A stretch of DNA of 64,000 bases from Mycolicibacterium holsaticum DSM 44478 = JCM 12374. GTDB lineage: Bacteria > Actinomycetota > Actinomycetes > Mycobacteriales > Mycobacteriaceae. Location of the stretch: contig NZ_CP080998.1 in assembly GCF_019645835.1 (NCBI RefSeq), positions 3,100,001 through 3,164,000 of the forward strand, given 5' to 3'. The position numbers were made by a program, and so were the translations under genes. Below, piece by piece: positions 7,689-16,565 of the stretch. The stretch's first letter is position 1; each line of letters starts with the position of its first letter. The notes under the pieces were generated by a model. It saw only the letters and a program-made list of their open reading frames with translations, did no database searches and was not told where the DNA came from.

Positions 7689-10600
7689 TTTCCGGTGGTT
7701 CGGTCGCCAGAGTCGTCGGCCCAGTTCGCCCAGAACTTCGCCGAATCGCCCACGTTGACCACTCCGCTGGTGACGGTCCAATGGCCGTCGTAGACGGTGA
7801 AGGTGTTGTCGGTCGGTGTGGTGCCGAAGAAGCCGCCGGCGTCCCACGAGATCGTGGTGACGCCAGAGCCCCAGACCGTGACAGATCCGGTCGCGACGGT
7901 GCGCCCTGCACCCGTGCCGGGGGTGACATTCGAGTTCGGAATGTCGTCGCCATCAGGATCGCTGACGGTCATCGTGCCCACCGTGCAGGCCCAGAAGGCG
8001 CACGCGAGGCCACCGAAACCGGTGATCACGGGCGGGCTGTTGATCGCGTAGATCGGCACGACGACCGTGAGCTGGGCGGTGCCGCCGAAGCCGTCGGCGA
8101 CGGTCATCGTGAACGCGTCCTCGTAGGCGGCCAGGGTGACACCGTTGTAGATGCTGCTCGCAGCATCGATCTTGGCGACTGCGTGCCGCTGGGCGGTGGT
8201 CAGGTTGCTCGTATAGGTGAACGAGCCGTCGGCGGCGATGGTGACGGTGCCACCGCGCGAGCTGGTCACACTCGTCGGCCAGATCGGAGCGTCGCCGTCG
8301 GCGTCGTAGTACGTCAGCTTTCCGGTGCTGGTCTGGGTGGTGCCGTTCAGGGTGCCGACCGTCGGGGTCTGGGTCAGTGTCAGGGTCGGAGCGGTGTTGG
8401 GCATCGTGGGCTGGACGTTCACCCGCAGGGTGACCGTGCGGCCGTTGGCGGCGGTGCCGATGATCGTGACCACGTCGTCGGCCGTCGTGCTGTGGCCCAG
8501 GCCCGCGTCGCGGACGTAGGTGAAGGCCCCGGTGGTCGGGTCGAACGCCGTGATCGTGCCCTTCCCCGGAGGCGTTCCCAGCGAGTAGCCGGTGAACACG
8601 CCCGGCTGGTTGGTCGAGGAAGGCACGGAACCGGTGACGACGTACGGCGTCGAGGTGTCGACATTGGCCGGGGTGATCGAGGTGACGTTCGACACGGTCA
8701 CCGTCACGATGGTGCTGCCGTGGTGACCGTCGCCGACCCGCACCTGGAAGCTCTGGGTGGCGCCGGCCGTCGCCGACGACACATAGGTGAAGTCGCCTGT
8801 CGCAGGGTTGATGGTGACGATGCCGCCGTTGCCGGAGCCGTTCTTGGTGTAGGCCGAGTTGCCGTTCAGACCGTTGACCGACGACTCGACCAGCGTGTAG
8901 GTCAACGTGTCACCGTCGGAGTCGCTGCCGGTGACTTTGCCCTTCACCACGCCTGCCGCGTCGGAGCCGCCCACGGTGTGGCTTGCCGTCGGGTTGGCGT
9001 CCGTCCCGTCGATGATCAGGATCTTGAACGGGAGCGTGTATCTGACACCGTCCGCGGATTCCACCGGTATGTGGACGATGTCGTACCTGTCGGCCTCGTT
9101 TTCCGAGGTTGCCCGGTGGAAGAACGCCGCGCCGGGCAGCGTGTTGGTGTAGGTGTAGCCGCCGTTGGCGGTGTTGATGGTGACCAACGCCCCGCCTTCG
9201 GAGACGAACGTCCCGAGCAGCGATACCCCGAAGTCCACCCCGATGCCGTCGGGATCGGCCGCATGGAACGATCCCGCCGCGTACTGGGACTGCGAGCTCG
9301 GGCCCCCCAAATTGATGGTGTAAAGCCAACTCTCGTAAGTCGTCCAGGTGTCGAACTCTGTCAGGACAGCCATTTCCTGGAACCGCTTGTAGACAGCGAC
9401 TAGCGCGACGTAGGTCACGAGCGTGAACGGGTTCACCTGTTCGGCTGTCCAGGCGGGCAAAGTCACGTCCCAGGCCCGCTCGGGTTCGTGGAACGCACCG
9501 CCGTCTCCGAGCCCGAGTATGGCCGCCGTCTGAGCGGCGGCGACCTTGGCCAGGAGGCTGTCGAAATCATTGAGGTCTGCTTCGGTGACGACCGCCCCGG
9601 TGGTCGCCTTGATGACGTCGATCTCGATCTGAACCGGGTCGTAGACGCCGTTCAGCATGTTCTTCAGAACGGTTGCCGTTCCGACCACGGCGGCCCCCAT
9701 CATCTTGTACGGGGTGATGACACCGAGAGTGTCTGCGCCGGGGGCGATCGTGAAGGGCGGCACCACCCGGTTCAGGAAGTCTCCCGCCGCATTGAGCGTG
9801 TCGACGAACGTATAACCCGGGACGGCCGATACAAAAAACAGCCCAAGGACGCTTTGGAGGTCAGGAACCCAGCGCGCGGGACTGCCTGGGACCGCGTTGG
9901 CGATCAGGGCCTCGAGTTGGTCGTTGGCGAGGTCGAGCGTGTGGTCGGTTTGGGAATTGGTGATGTCGACAAAGTTCCGCGGCGGCCCGGGCCAGCCGAC
10001 CAGCCGGTTGATCGCCCGGACAAGGACGCCCTGGAAGTACCACTCGGCCGTCCCGGGCGTGGGCGTCGCGGCGGCCACACCGGCAGCCAAGGCCCCCATG
10101 GGTGCGGCCGCCAGGACCCCCATGGGCGCGGCGGCCAGGGCCCCCATGGGTGCGGCCCCCCAGGCCCCCATGGGTGCGCCCGCGCCGAAGATCGAAGTGG
10201 GTCCCCCGTACATACCGGCTGCGATCGGTGCACCAATCACCGGAATCATGCCGACGACATCACGTGCAAGATCGTGGAGCTCGTCGAGGATGTCATTCTG
10301 GTCGCCACGCAGCACGGCCGCGCCCAGTGCGGAGACGTTGAATAGGGCGCTGATTGCGTACATAGCTGTTCCCACTCCCGGGATCCAGCCGATCGACCTA
10401 CTGACTTCTGCGAGGACCGCTTCGCCCACCATCTCGGCGATCGGGCCCAACACTCCGACTAGCGCAACGAAAGGATCTTCGTTCCGTCGAGCGGATACCC
10501 ACAGCGCTTGCAGCATCATGCCGACGGGCGTCGTCGGCGCTGAGTTGCCGTCCGGGGTGATTCCGAGCTGCTTCAAAAGTTCACGGGCGACTTCAGTGGC

Positions 10601-11323
10601 AGCTGCTGCGACTTCCTCGTTCTCGTCGGGGGTCTCGCCGTCGGCCAAGGTTGGCGGCTCGGCGGAGCTGTCGTTCAAGACGCCTTCAGCGGGTCCTGGT
10701 GCGCCGGGCTCGTCCTCCGAAACGTCCGCGGTGCCTTCACTATTCACTGCTTCGATGACGATGAGATCGGTGCTGTCGTTGACCGGCGGTGGCGTTTCTT
10801 CCGCCGCAGAGATGTCGTCGGGGAAGGGTTGTGGAGAGCTCAGCTCAACGGCTGATTCATCAGTCGCAGTGGGCTGCTCGGGCGGCGGGGTGCTCTCCGG
10901 ATCGTCGGCCTCTTCGCGGGACTCTGGTTCCCCGTCTGTTCCGTCCTCGGTGACGTCGTCTGTGTCGTCGGTGTCGCCTTCGGTGACGTCTTCGGTGTCG
11001 TCTTCGGTGTCGTCGTCGAGGTCTTCGGTGTCGTCGTCTGTGTCGTCGACGTCTTCGGTGTCGTCGACGTCTGCTCCGCTCGAAACGTTCGGCGCACCGG
11101 CGGGTTTAGCGGCATCGGTCTCACTTCGATTGCCGGTGTCGCCACCGCCGGGGTTGTCCTGCGAGGACGTCGAGTCCGCCGTGTCTGCTGCTGCCACCCC
11201 CTGGCCGGTGAGGAGTGCCGCGGCCAAACCGACGCCGACGGCGCTGACCCCCAGCCAGTTCTTGGCGGGCTTGCGGTGACGGCCTTTTATCCGACGTGGC
11301 TTTCGCGGAGTGGGAGCGGCCAA
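7685..11323 (-). CDS. large secreted cell-surface protein with cadherin/VCBS-like repeats
   Basis: This is a 1212-residue exported protein. The TTG start at 11323 is supported by AAGGAG five bases upstream. N-terminal order: a basic RKPRRIKGRHRK segment; a signal sequence (about 23-47, ending VAAADTADS); a strongly acidic Asp/Glu/Thr tract (about 85-135, repeated DDTEDVT-type units); a Pro/Glu-rich linker; a hydrophobic, Ala-rich middle with four 8-residue APMGALAA-type repeats; then about 450 residues of beta modules. The modules show DSDGDTLTYTLVES, INPATGDFTYVSS, FDPTTGAFTYVRD and IAADGSFTYTSN, typical of VCBS/cadherin-like Ig folds in bacterial adhesins. No sorting signal or catalytic motif was found. 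It probably lies at the cell surface; its role is unknown. Confidence 0.87.
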   Translation of the reverse strand: MAAPTPRKPRRIKGRHRKPAKNWLGVSAVGVGLAAALLTGQGVAAADTADSTSSQDNPGGGDTGNRSETDAAKPAGAPNVSSGADVDDTEDVDDTDDDTEDLDDDTEDDTEDVTEGDTDDTDDVTEDGTDGEPESREEADDPESTPPPEQPTATDESAVELSSPQPFPDDISAAEETPPPVNDSTDLIVIEAVNSEGTADVSEDEPGAPGPAEGVLNDSSAEPPTLADGETPDENEEVAAAATEVARELLKQLGITPDGNSAPTTPVGMMLQALWVSARRNEDPFVALVGVLGPIAEMVGEAVLAEVSRSIGWIPGVGTAMYAISALFNVSALGAAVLRGDQNDILDELHDLARDVVGMIPVIGAPIAAGMYGGPTSIFGAGAPMGAWGAAPMGALAAAPMGVLAAAPMGALAAGVAAATPTPGTAEWYFQGVLVRAINRLVGWPGPPRNFVDITNSQTDHTLDLANDQLEALIANAVPGSPARWVPDLQSVLGLFFVSAVPGYTFVDTLNAAGDFLNRVVPPFTIAPGADTLGVITPYKMMGAAVVGTATVLKNMLNGVYDPVQIEIDVIKATTGAVVTEADLNDFDSLLAKVAAAQTAAILGLGDGGAFHEPERAWDVTLPAWTAEQVNPFTLVTYVALVAVYKRFQEMAVLTEFDTWTTYESWLYTINLGGPSSQSQYAAGSFHAADPDGIGVDFGVSLLGTFVSEGGALVTINTANGGYTYTNTLPGAAFFHRATSENEADRYDIVHIPVESADGVRYTLPFKILIIDGTDANPTASHTVGGSDAAGVVKGKVTGSDSDGDTLTYTLVESSVNGLNGNSAYTKNGSGNGGIVTINPATGDFTYVSSATAGATQSFQVRVGDGHHGSTIVTVTVSNVTSITPANVDTSTPYVVTGSVPSSTNQPGVFTGYSLGTPPGKGTITAFDPTTGAFTYVRDAGLGHSTTADDVVTIIGTAANGRTVTLRVNVQPTMPNTAPTLTLTQTPTVGTLNGTTQTSTGKLTYYDADGDAPIWPTSVTSSRGGTVTIAADGSFTYTSNLTTAQRHAVAKIDAASSIYNGVTLAAYEDAFTMTVADGFGGTAQLTVVVPIYAINSPPVITGFGGLACAFWACTVGTMTVSDPDGDDIPNSNVTPGTGAGRTVATGSVTVWGSGVTTISWDAGGFFGTTPTDNTFTVYDGHWTVTSGVVNVGDSAKFWANWADDSGDRTTGN
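10088..10183 (-). repeat. 24-bp tandem repeat within the surface protein gene
   Basis: Four successive units contain CCCCCATGGG with the CATGGG motif starting at 10097, 10121, 10145 and 10169, exactly 24 bases apart. They encode 8-residue repeats of the type APMGALAA (variants APMGVLAA and APMGAWGA). Such in-frame tandem repeats can change copy number by slippage. Confidence 0.85.
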
Positions 11324-11544
11324 CGCATCTCCTTAGCTGCATCACTGTCGGGCTCGCCGATCTGCAACGTGTGTCAGTTGCCAGCAAAGACGCCAGCGCA
11401 TGGTGCACGGGTGCTCCGACGACGGCCCGCCGCCCCAATTGGGCGTCAGACCTGGGAGTCAAATTAACATGATCGATAATATTTCGGAGCGGCAAATGAA
11501 GCCGAGTTGTCTGTGCGGCCCGGCCGGCTGTTTGTGAACCCAGC

Positions 11545-11604
11545 GCGAGCGTGCGCAAAATACGCGAAACAATCGGCGTGTCGTCTGCAGACACGCACGC
11601 TCGC
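11545..11604 (-). repeat. 60-bp palindromic dispersed repeat, copy 2
   Basis: This is an inverted copy of the element at 7057-7116, with the same 60-base length. CACGCACGCTCGC is at 11592-11604 and GCGAGCGTGCGC at 11545-11556. It occupies the 313-base gap between hisS and the large surface protein gene. The rest of that gap holds an A/T-rich stretch near 11460-11490 that could be the surface gene promoter, and G-rich repeats of TCGCGGGAAAAGGG near 11601-11630. No gene is seen there. Confidence 0.85.
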
Positions 11605-11636
11605 GGGAAAAGGGTCGCGGGAAAAGGGCTCGCGGG

Positions 11637-12896
11637 TTACCTGAGGCGGGCGAGGACCTCGGCGAGCACATCGTCGACGGGCACGTCGACCTGATCACCG
11701 GTGGCCATGGTCTTCACCCCGAGGGTGCCTGCCTCGATATCGCGGTCACCGGCCACCAGCGCGATCGAGGCACCGGAGCGGTCCGCGGCGCGCATCGCGC
11801 CCTTGATGCCGCGGTCACCGTAGGCCAAATCCACGCGCACACCGGCGGCCCGCAACCGGGCGGCAACCACCACCAGCTTGGCCTTGGCCTGCTCACCCAG
11901 CGGCACCCCGAACACCTCGACCCGCGCGGTGCCGCCGACCGACTTGCCCTCGGCCGCCAACGCCAGCACGGTGCGGTCGACGCCGAGCCCGAAGCCGATG
12001 CCGGACAGGTCTTTTCCGCCGAGTTGACTCATCAGCCCGTCGTAGCGGCCGCCGCCACCGATCCCGGACTGGGCGCCAAGTCCGTCGTGCACAAACTCGA
12101 ACGTCGTCTTGGTGTAGTAGTCCAGCCCGCGCACCATCCGCGGGTTGATGACGTAGGGCACGTCCAGCGCGTCCAGATGGGCCAGCACGCTGTCGAAGTG
12201 CTGCTTGGCGACATCGGAGAGGTGATCCAGCATCACCGGCGCCTCGGCGGTCATCTCCCGGATCGCGGGGCGCTTGTCGTCGAGCACCCGCAGCGGGTTG
12301 ATCTCGGCGCGCCGGCGGGTCTCCTCGTCGAGGTCGAGCTTGAACAGGAAGTCCTGCAGCAGTTCGCGGTACTGCGGACGGCAGCTGTCGTCGCCCAGCG
12401 AGGTGATCTCCAGCCGGAAACCGTCCAGCCCCAGCGAGCGGAACCCGGCGTCGGCGACGGCGATCACCTCGGCATCCAGCGCGGGATCGTCGACGCCGAT
12501 CGCCTCCACCCCGACCTGCTGCAGCTGGCGGTAGCGGCCGGCCTGCGGACGCTCGTAGCGGAAGAACGGTCCGGAGTAGCAGAGCTTGACCGGTAACGGC
12601 CCGCGGTCCAGGCCGTGTTCGATGACCGCGCGGATCACCCCAGCGGTGCCCTCCGGGCGCAGCGTCACCGAGCGGTTGCCGCGGTCGGCGAAGGTGTACA
12701 TCTCCTTGGACACCACATCGGTGGACTCCCCCACCCCGCGGGCGAACAACGCGGTGTCTTCGAAGATCGGCAACTCGATGTCGCCGTAGCCGGCGCGCCG
12801 GGCGGCGTCGAGCAGACCGTCACGCACGCCGACGAATTGCGCCGACTCGGGCGGCAGGTAATCGGGGACGCCCTTGGGCGCCTGAAATTCAGTCAC
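11637..12896 (-). CDS. hisS: histidyl-tRNA synthetase
   Basis: This 419-residue class II aminoacyl-tRNA synthetase charges tRNA-His. Motif 2 is seen as [21 protein letters not shown] (about 109-129). The histidine-specific signature [13 protein letters not shown] starts at residue 256, and motif 3 lies near [11 protein letters not shown]. The C-terminal anticodon-binding domain carries [27 protein letters not shown]. Length and order match the bacterial family. Its start overlaps the stop of the upstream metallo-hydrolase by 4 bases, as in M. tuberculosis (Rv2580c-Rv2581c). Confidence 0.97.
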   Translation of the reverse strand: MTEFQAPKGVPDYLPPESAQFVGVRDGLLDAARRAGYGDIELPIFEDTALFARGVGESTDVVSKEMYTFADRGNRSVTLRPEGTAGVIRAVIEHGLDRGPLPVKLCYSGPFFRYERPQAGRYRQLQQVGVEAIGVDDPALDAEVIAVADAGFRSLGLDGFRLEITSLGDDSCRPQYRELLQDFLFKLDLDEETRRRAEINPLRVLDDKRPAIREMTAEAPVMLDHLSDVAKQHFDSVLAHLDALDVPYVINPRMVRGLDYYTKTTFEFVHDGLGAQSGIGGGGRYDGLMSQLGGKDLSGIGFGLGVDRTVLALAAEGKSVGGTARVEVFGVPLGEQAKAKLVVVAARLRAAGVRVDLAYGDRGIKGAMRAADRSGASIALVAGDRDIEAGTLGVKTMATGDQVDVPVDDVLAEVLARLR

Positions 12897-13558
12897 TGGC
12901 TCAAGCCTTCGAGGAATGGGTTGTTGCGACGTTCGAAGCCGATCGTGGACCTCTCACCGTGCCCAGGTAGTACCACGGTGTCGTCGTCGAGCACCAAGAG
13001 TTTTGTCACGATCGAGCCGAGCAGATCCCGGCCGCTGCTTCCGGGCAGATCGGTGCGGCCGACCGACTGGCGAAACAGCGTGTCGCCGGAGAACACCACC
13101 TCCTGCGGGCCCTCCGAGGCCCGGAACACCACCGATCCGCGGGTGTGGCCGGGGGTGTGGTCGACGGTGACCGTGATGCCGCCGAGTTCGAGCTTGTCAC
13201 CGTCCCGGTCCAGTTCGACGACCTGCCTGGGTTCGCGGAACAGGGCGCCGAACGCGATCTGCGCTACCCGGGGCCCGAAGTCCTTGATCGGATCGGTCAG
13301 CATGTACCGGTCCTCGGGGTGGATGTAGGCCGGGCAGCCGTACATGTCGGCGACCTTCTGCGCCGACCAGATGTGGTCGATGTGCCCGTGGGTCAACAAC
13401 ACCGCCGCCGGGGTGAGGTGGTTCTCATCCAGGATCCGGCGCAAAGGTGCCATCGCCCGCTGGCCAGGGTCGACGACGATGGCGTCCGCCCCGGCCCGCG
13501 GTGCCAGCACGTAGCAGTTGCACGCCAACATGCCTGCCGGAAAGCCGGTGATCAACAC
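12893..13558 (-). CDS. metallo-beta-lactamase fold hydrolase (glyoxalase II-like)
   Basis: This 221-residue protein, orthologous to Rv2581c, has the binuclear-metal motif THGHIDH (H57, H59, D61, H62), further ligands H138 ([10 protein letters not shown]) and D159 (FSGDTLF), and H200 in PGHG. The family hydrolyses thioesters such as S-lactoylglutathione. Mycobacteria use other thiols, so the true substrate is uncertain. The chosen start is GTG 13558, giving the conserved [18 protein letters not shown] beginning. A GGAGG lies only 2 bases before it, so ATG 13603 in the same frame remains possible. It is divergent from the ppiB-like gene and upstream of hisS. Confidence 0.88.
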   Translation of the reverse strand: MLITGFPAGMLACNCYVLAPRAGADAIVVDPGQRAMAPLRRILDENHLTPAAVLLTHGHIDHIWSAQKVADMYGCPAYIHPEDRYMLTDPIKDFGPRVAQIAFGALFREPRQVVELDRDGDKLELGGITVTVDHTPGHTRGSVVFRASEGPQEVVFSGDTLFRQSVGRTDLPGSSGRDLLGSIVTKLLVLDDDTVVLPGHGERSTIGFERRNNPFLEGLSQ

Positions 13559-13661
13559 GGCCTCCAGTTTTCCATCCCCCAACCGGGTGGGCCGCAGCGC
13601 CATCCACAGCAATGCCTGGCACACTCGTTTCCGATCAATCGACACGAGGAGGTCACGGGCG

Positions 13662-14546
13662 GTGCCGACCAACGAACAGCGTCGTGCCACGGCGAAGCGC
13701 AAACTCGAACGTCAACTCGAGCGTCGGGCGGAAAAGGCCCGCAAGCGGCGCATCTACGCGATCGTCGGCGGGTCCGTCGCAGCGGTGGTCGTCATCGCCG
13801 CCGTCGTCGCGACGTTCGTCATCACCAACCGTGACTCGGACACCGACACCGCGTCGGTGGCCGACACCACCGCCACGCCGACCACCTCGACGCCGGCGCC
13901 GACGGGTCAGGGCGGGCTGCCGCCGTTCGCCGCCCCGGCCGGTCTCGGTGAGAACTGCCAGTATCCGGCGACCGCGGAGCCAGCCAGCAAGCAGGCCGAT
14001 CCGCCGCGCAGCGGCAAGGTGCCGACCGATCCCGCGCAGATCAGCGCCAGCATGGAGACCAACCAGGGTGACATCGGGCTGATGCTCGACAACGGCAAGT
14101 CGCCGTGCACGGTGAACAGTTTCGCCAGCCTGGCGCAGCAGGGCTACTTCAACGACACCGTGTGCCACCGCCTGACCACCAGCGACTCGCTGTCGGTGCT
14201 GCAGTGCGGTGACCCGACCGGCAAGGGCACCGGCGGGCCGGGCTACCAGTTCGCCAACGAGTACCCGACCAACCAGTACCAGCCCGACGATCCCAAGTTG
14301 ATGCAGCCGGTGACCTATCCGCGCGGCACGCTGGCCATGGCCAACGCCGGGGCCAACACCAACGGCAGCCAGTTTTTCCTCGTGTACCAGGACTCGCAAC
14401 TGCCGCCGAACTACACGGTGTTCGGCACCATCGACGAGACGGGGCTGGCCACGCTCGACAAGATCGCCGAGGCCGGGGTCGCCGGCGGCGGTGAGGACGG
14501 TGCACCGGCCCAAGACGTCAAGGTGACGTCGATTCTGCTGGACTGA
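13662..14546 (+). CDS. ppiB: membrane-anchored peptidyl-prolyl cis-trans isomerase, cyclophilin type
   Basis: This 294-residue protein is orthologous to Rv2582. GTG 13662 is preceded by GAGGAGG with 9-base spacing. Residues 1-30 are strongly basic (coiled coil RKLERQLERRAEKARKRR). A membrane anchor follows at about 31-54, then a Thr/Pro-rich linker. The extracytoplasmic cyclophilin domain (about 125-294) contains MANAGANTNGSQFFLVYQDS and YTVFGTIDETGLATLDKIAEAG. Cyclophilins isomerise X-Pro bonds and assist folding of exported proteins. The usual catalytic Arg-Phe region is altered (VCHRLTTSDSLSVLQCGDPTGKGTGGPGYQF), as in other actinobacterial anchored cyclophilins. Confidence 0.92.
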   Translation: MPTNEQRRATAKRKLERQLERRAEKARKRRIYAIVGGSVAAVVVIAAVVATFVITNRDSDTDTASVADTTATPTTSTPAPTGQGGLPPFAAPAGLGENCQYPATAEPASKQADPPRSGKVPTDPAQISASMETNQGDIGLMLDNGKSPCTVNSFASLAQQGYFNDTVCHRLTTSDSLSVLQCGDPTGKGTGGPGYQFANEYPTNQYQPDDPKLMQPVTYPRGTLAMANAGANTNGSQFFLVYQDSQLPPNYTVFGTIDETGLATLDKIAEAGVAGGGEDGAPAQDVKVTSILLD

Positions 14547-14550
14547 TGCG

Positions 14551-15585
14551 GTGAGCGCGCCGCCACCGCCACCGGGCGGCGAGTTCGGACAGCAGCCGTA
14601 CGACTACCCGCCGCCGTACGGTTATCCGCCGGAGTATTACGGCTACGGGTCTGGTTACGGCTATCCCCCGCCCAGAGGCACCAACGGGCTGGCCGTCGCG
14701 TCGCTGATATGCGCGTTCGTATTCGCACCGCTGGGCATCGTGTTCGGGCACATGTCGCTGTCACAGATCAAGAAGAGCGGTGAACAGGGCCGCGACCTCG
14801 CGATCGCCGGTCTGGTGATCAGCTACCTGATCACGGTGCTGGCGGTGTTGGCGGTCGTGGTCAGCGTGCTGTTCCTGCTGTTACTGGCGAGCAGCCTGGA
14901 CGACGTCGACCCGTATCCGGAGTCGCCGCGCTACGCGGCCGCCCCGGCGGCCGAGATGCCCGCGTTCGCACCGTCGGCGACACCGGGGGCCAACTGCCAG
15001 TACCCGGCGACCATCGAGCGCGCGGCCAAGCCGGTCAAACCGCCGAGCGTGGGTCGGGTGGCCACCGACCCTGCGCGGGTCAACGCGACGATCACCACGA
15101 GCCGAGGCGCTATCGGGGTGCAGCTGGACAACGCCAAGGCGCCGTGCACCGTGCACAGCTTCACCAGCCTGGCGCGGCAAGGTTTCTTCGATGACACGAC
15201 GTGTCACCGGCTGGCCACCACCGCGCAGCTGCACGCGTTGCAGTGCGGCGACCCGACCGGCGAGGGCAGCGGCGGGCCGGGCTACCAGTTCCCCAATGAG
15301 TACCCGACCAACCAGTACCGGCTCAACGACCCGGCGATGCGGCTCCCGGTGAGATATCCGCGCGGCACGCTGGCGATGGCCAATGCGGGGCTGGGCACCA
15401 ACGGCAGCCAGTTCCTGCTCATCTACGAGGATTCGCCGATGCCGCCGACCTACACCGTGTTCGGCACCATCGACGCCGGCGGGTTGGCGCTGCTGGAGAA
15501 GATCGCCGCCGAGGGGGTCGCCGATGGCGGCGACGAGGGTAGGCCCGCAGCCGACGTGACGATCAGGTCAGTCCGGTTTCCCTGA
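14551..15585 (+). CDS. second cyclophilin with N-terminal DUF4190-like membrane domain
   Basis: This 344-residue protein starts with GTG four bases after the preceding cyclophilin stop. Residues 1-42 are Pro/Gly/Tyr-rich (PPPYGYPPEYYGYGSGYGYPPP). Residues about 43-115 form a two-helix DUF4190-type membrane domain (NGLAVASLICAFVFAPLGIVFGHMSLSQIKKSGEQGRDLAIAGLVISYL). The C-terminal cyclophilin domain (about 150-344) closely parallels its upstream neighbour (MANAGLGTNGSQFLLIYEDS, YTVFGTIDAGG), so the pair is a tandem duplication with a swapped membrane anchor. It should act on the outer face of the membrane. The same operon as ppiB is likely. Confidence 0.9.
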   Translation: MSAPPPPPGGEFGQQPYDYPPPYGYPPEYYGYGSGYGYPPPRGTNGLAVASLICAFVFAPLGIVFGHMSLSQIKKSGEQGRDLAIAGLVISYLITVLAVLAVVVSVLFLLLLASSLDDVDPYPESPRYAAAPAAEMPAFAPSATPGANCQYPATIERAAKPVKPPSVGRVATDPARVNATITTSRGAIGVQLDNAKAPCTVHSFTSLARQGFFDDTTCHRLATTAQLHALQCGDPTGEGSGGPGYQFPNEYPTNQYRLNDPAMRLPVRYPRGTLAMANAGLGTNGSQFLLIYEDSPMPPTYTVFGTIDAGGLALLEKIAAEGVADGGDEGRPAADVTIRSVRFP

Positions 15586-15594
15586 GCCGCACCG

Positions 15595-16170
15595 TTACCG
15601 GTAGCCGCGCTTCAGCAGGTACCGCGCGCCTGCGGTCATGGCCTGCGGAGTGGCGAGGTCGAAGTCGAACGCGTCAGCGAGCCGGTCGGTGATGTTGAAC
15701 GCCAGGCATACTGCCAGCGCGTCCTCGATCTGCGCAGGGGTCACGCCCTGCGCCAGCGCGGCGCGGATGTCGTCGGGATCGACACGGTGCTCTCGCGTGA
15801 GCGTGCCCAGCAGACGGAGCGTGGCCCGCAGGGCCTCGTCGATGGGCGCGGTCTCCAGATCGGCGAGCGTGGCAGCGACCTTCTCGTCGTCGTCGTACCA
15901 CAACCCCGACGTGGCCGAGTGTGCCGCGATGCAGAACTGGGTCTGGTTGACCTTCGACACGAACGCCGCCATCAGCTCGCGGTCGCCGATCGACCAGTCC
16001 GAAGGTCCGCGCATCGCCTCATGGGTGAGCGCACCGGCGCCGTAGAACTCCGGGCGGTACATCGCCAGCTTCACCGCGTCGACGACAGGCTGCCGCGAGA
16101 CCACCCGCACCAACTTGAACAACGCCTTGGTGCGCAGCCGGTGGCCGTGCTCGAGGACGTTGAGCCTCAT
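15595..16170 (-). CDS. carboxymuconolactone decarboxylase/AhpD-fold protein
   Basis: This 191-residue all-helical protein has the AhpD-like core around FCIAAHSATSGLW. C80 and H84 are present, but the second cysteine of the CxxC redox pair is not. The C-terminal half has ALAQGVTPAQIEDALAVCLAFNITDRLADAFDF, typical of peroxidase-related members. The start ATG 16170 overlaps the stop of the upstream small paralogous-looking gene. With one active-site cysteine, classical peroxidase activity by disulfide exchange is doubtful. Its role is unknown; it is presumably redox-linked or structural, working with its neighbour. Confidence 0.83.
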   Translation of the reverse strand: MRLNVLEHGHRLRTKALFKLVRVVSRQPVVDAVKLAMYRPEFYGAGALTHEAMRGPSDWSIGDRELMAAFVSKVNQTQFCIAAHSATSGLWYDDDEKVAATLADLETAPIDEALRATLRLLGTLTREHRVDPDDIRAALAQGVTPAQIEDALAVCLAFNITDRLADAFDFDLATPQAMTAGARYLLKRGYR

Positions 16171-16481
16171 CGTTTCCCGCCTTGGGTCGCGTCGGTCAGT
16201 GCCGCCAAAGCGCTTTCGTACTGGCGGCTCGCCTGTCCGACGGCGGCGCACACAACGATTTCGAAAACCTGATCCTCGCTGAGACCCGCGGCGCGCACGG
16301 CGGCGACGTCCTCGTCGGTCACCTGGTGCGCGTGGTGGGCGACCTTGTCGATGAGGGTGCGCACCGGTTCGGCAAGTTCGGCGTTGTCGAAGGCGGCGCG
16401 GCGCAGCGCCGCCGGGGCGTGTCCGTTGCCGCCCAGGATGCGGGCGGTGAGCGCGCGATGCAGTTCGGTTACGTCAGACAT
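16167..16481 (-). CDS. small AhpD-fold-like helical protein
   Basis: This 104-residue protein starts at ATG 16481; a GTG four codons earlier at 16493 is possible. It is mostly helical and carries AAGLSEDQVFEIVVCAAVGQASRQYESALAAL, which resembles the C-terminal part of the AhpD fold (ALS-x-x-x-I-x-E-x-x-x-x-A). It has a single cysteine and no CxxC. It overlaps the next AhpD-fold gene by 4 bases, so the two are probably made together and may form a heteromer. Confidence 0.75.
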   Translation of the reverse strand: MSDVTELHRALTARILGGNGHAPAALRRAAFDNAELAEPVRTLIDKVAHHAHQVTDEDVAAVRAAGLSEDQVFEIVVCAAVGQASRQYESALAALTDATQGGKR

Positions 16482-16565
16482 TTCACTTGCCACAATGGCA
16501 CGACCGCTTGAGCCTGACCGGCGCGTCGAGGATGAAACCGCACACTCGGCGAAGAAGTCGAGCCG

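Noticed and set aside
6944..9403. 819-codon plus-strand open frame over the surface protein
   Set aside because: Arg/Gly-rich composition typical of antisense high-GC frames, and it crosses two real genes and a repeat.
10931..11075. CRISPR array
   Set aside because: The repeats are short, in-frame codons for an Asp/Glu/Thr tract without unique spacers. No CRISPR array was seen anywhere in the window.
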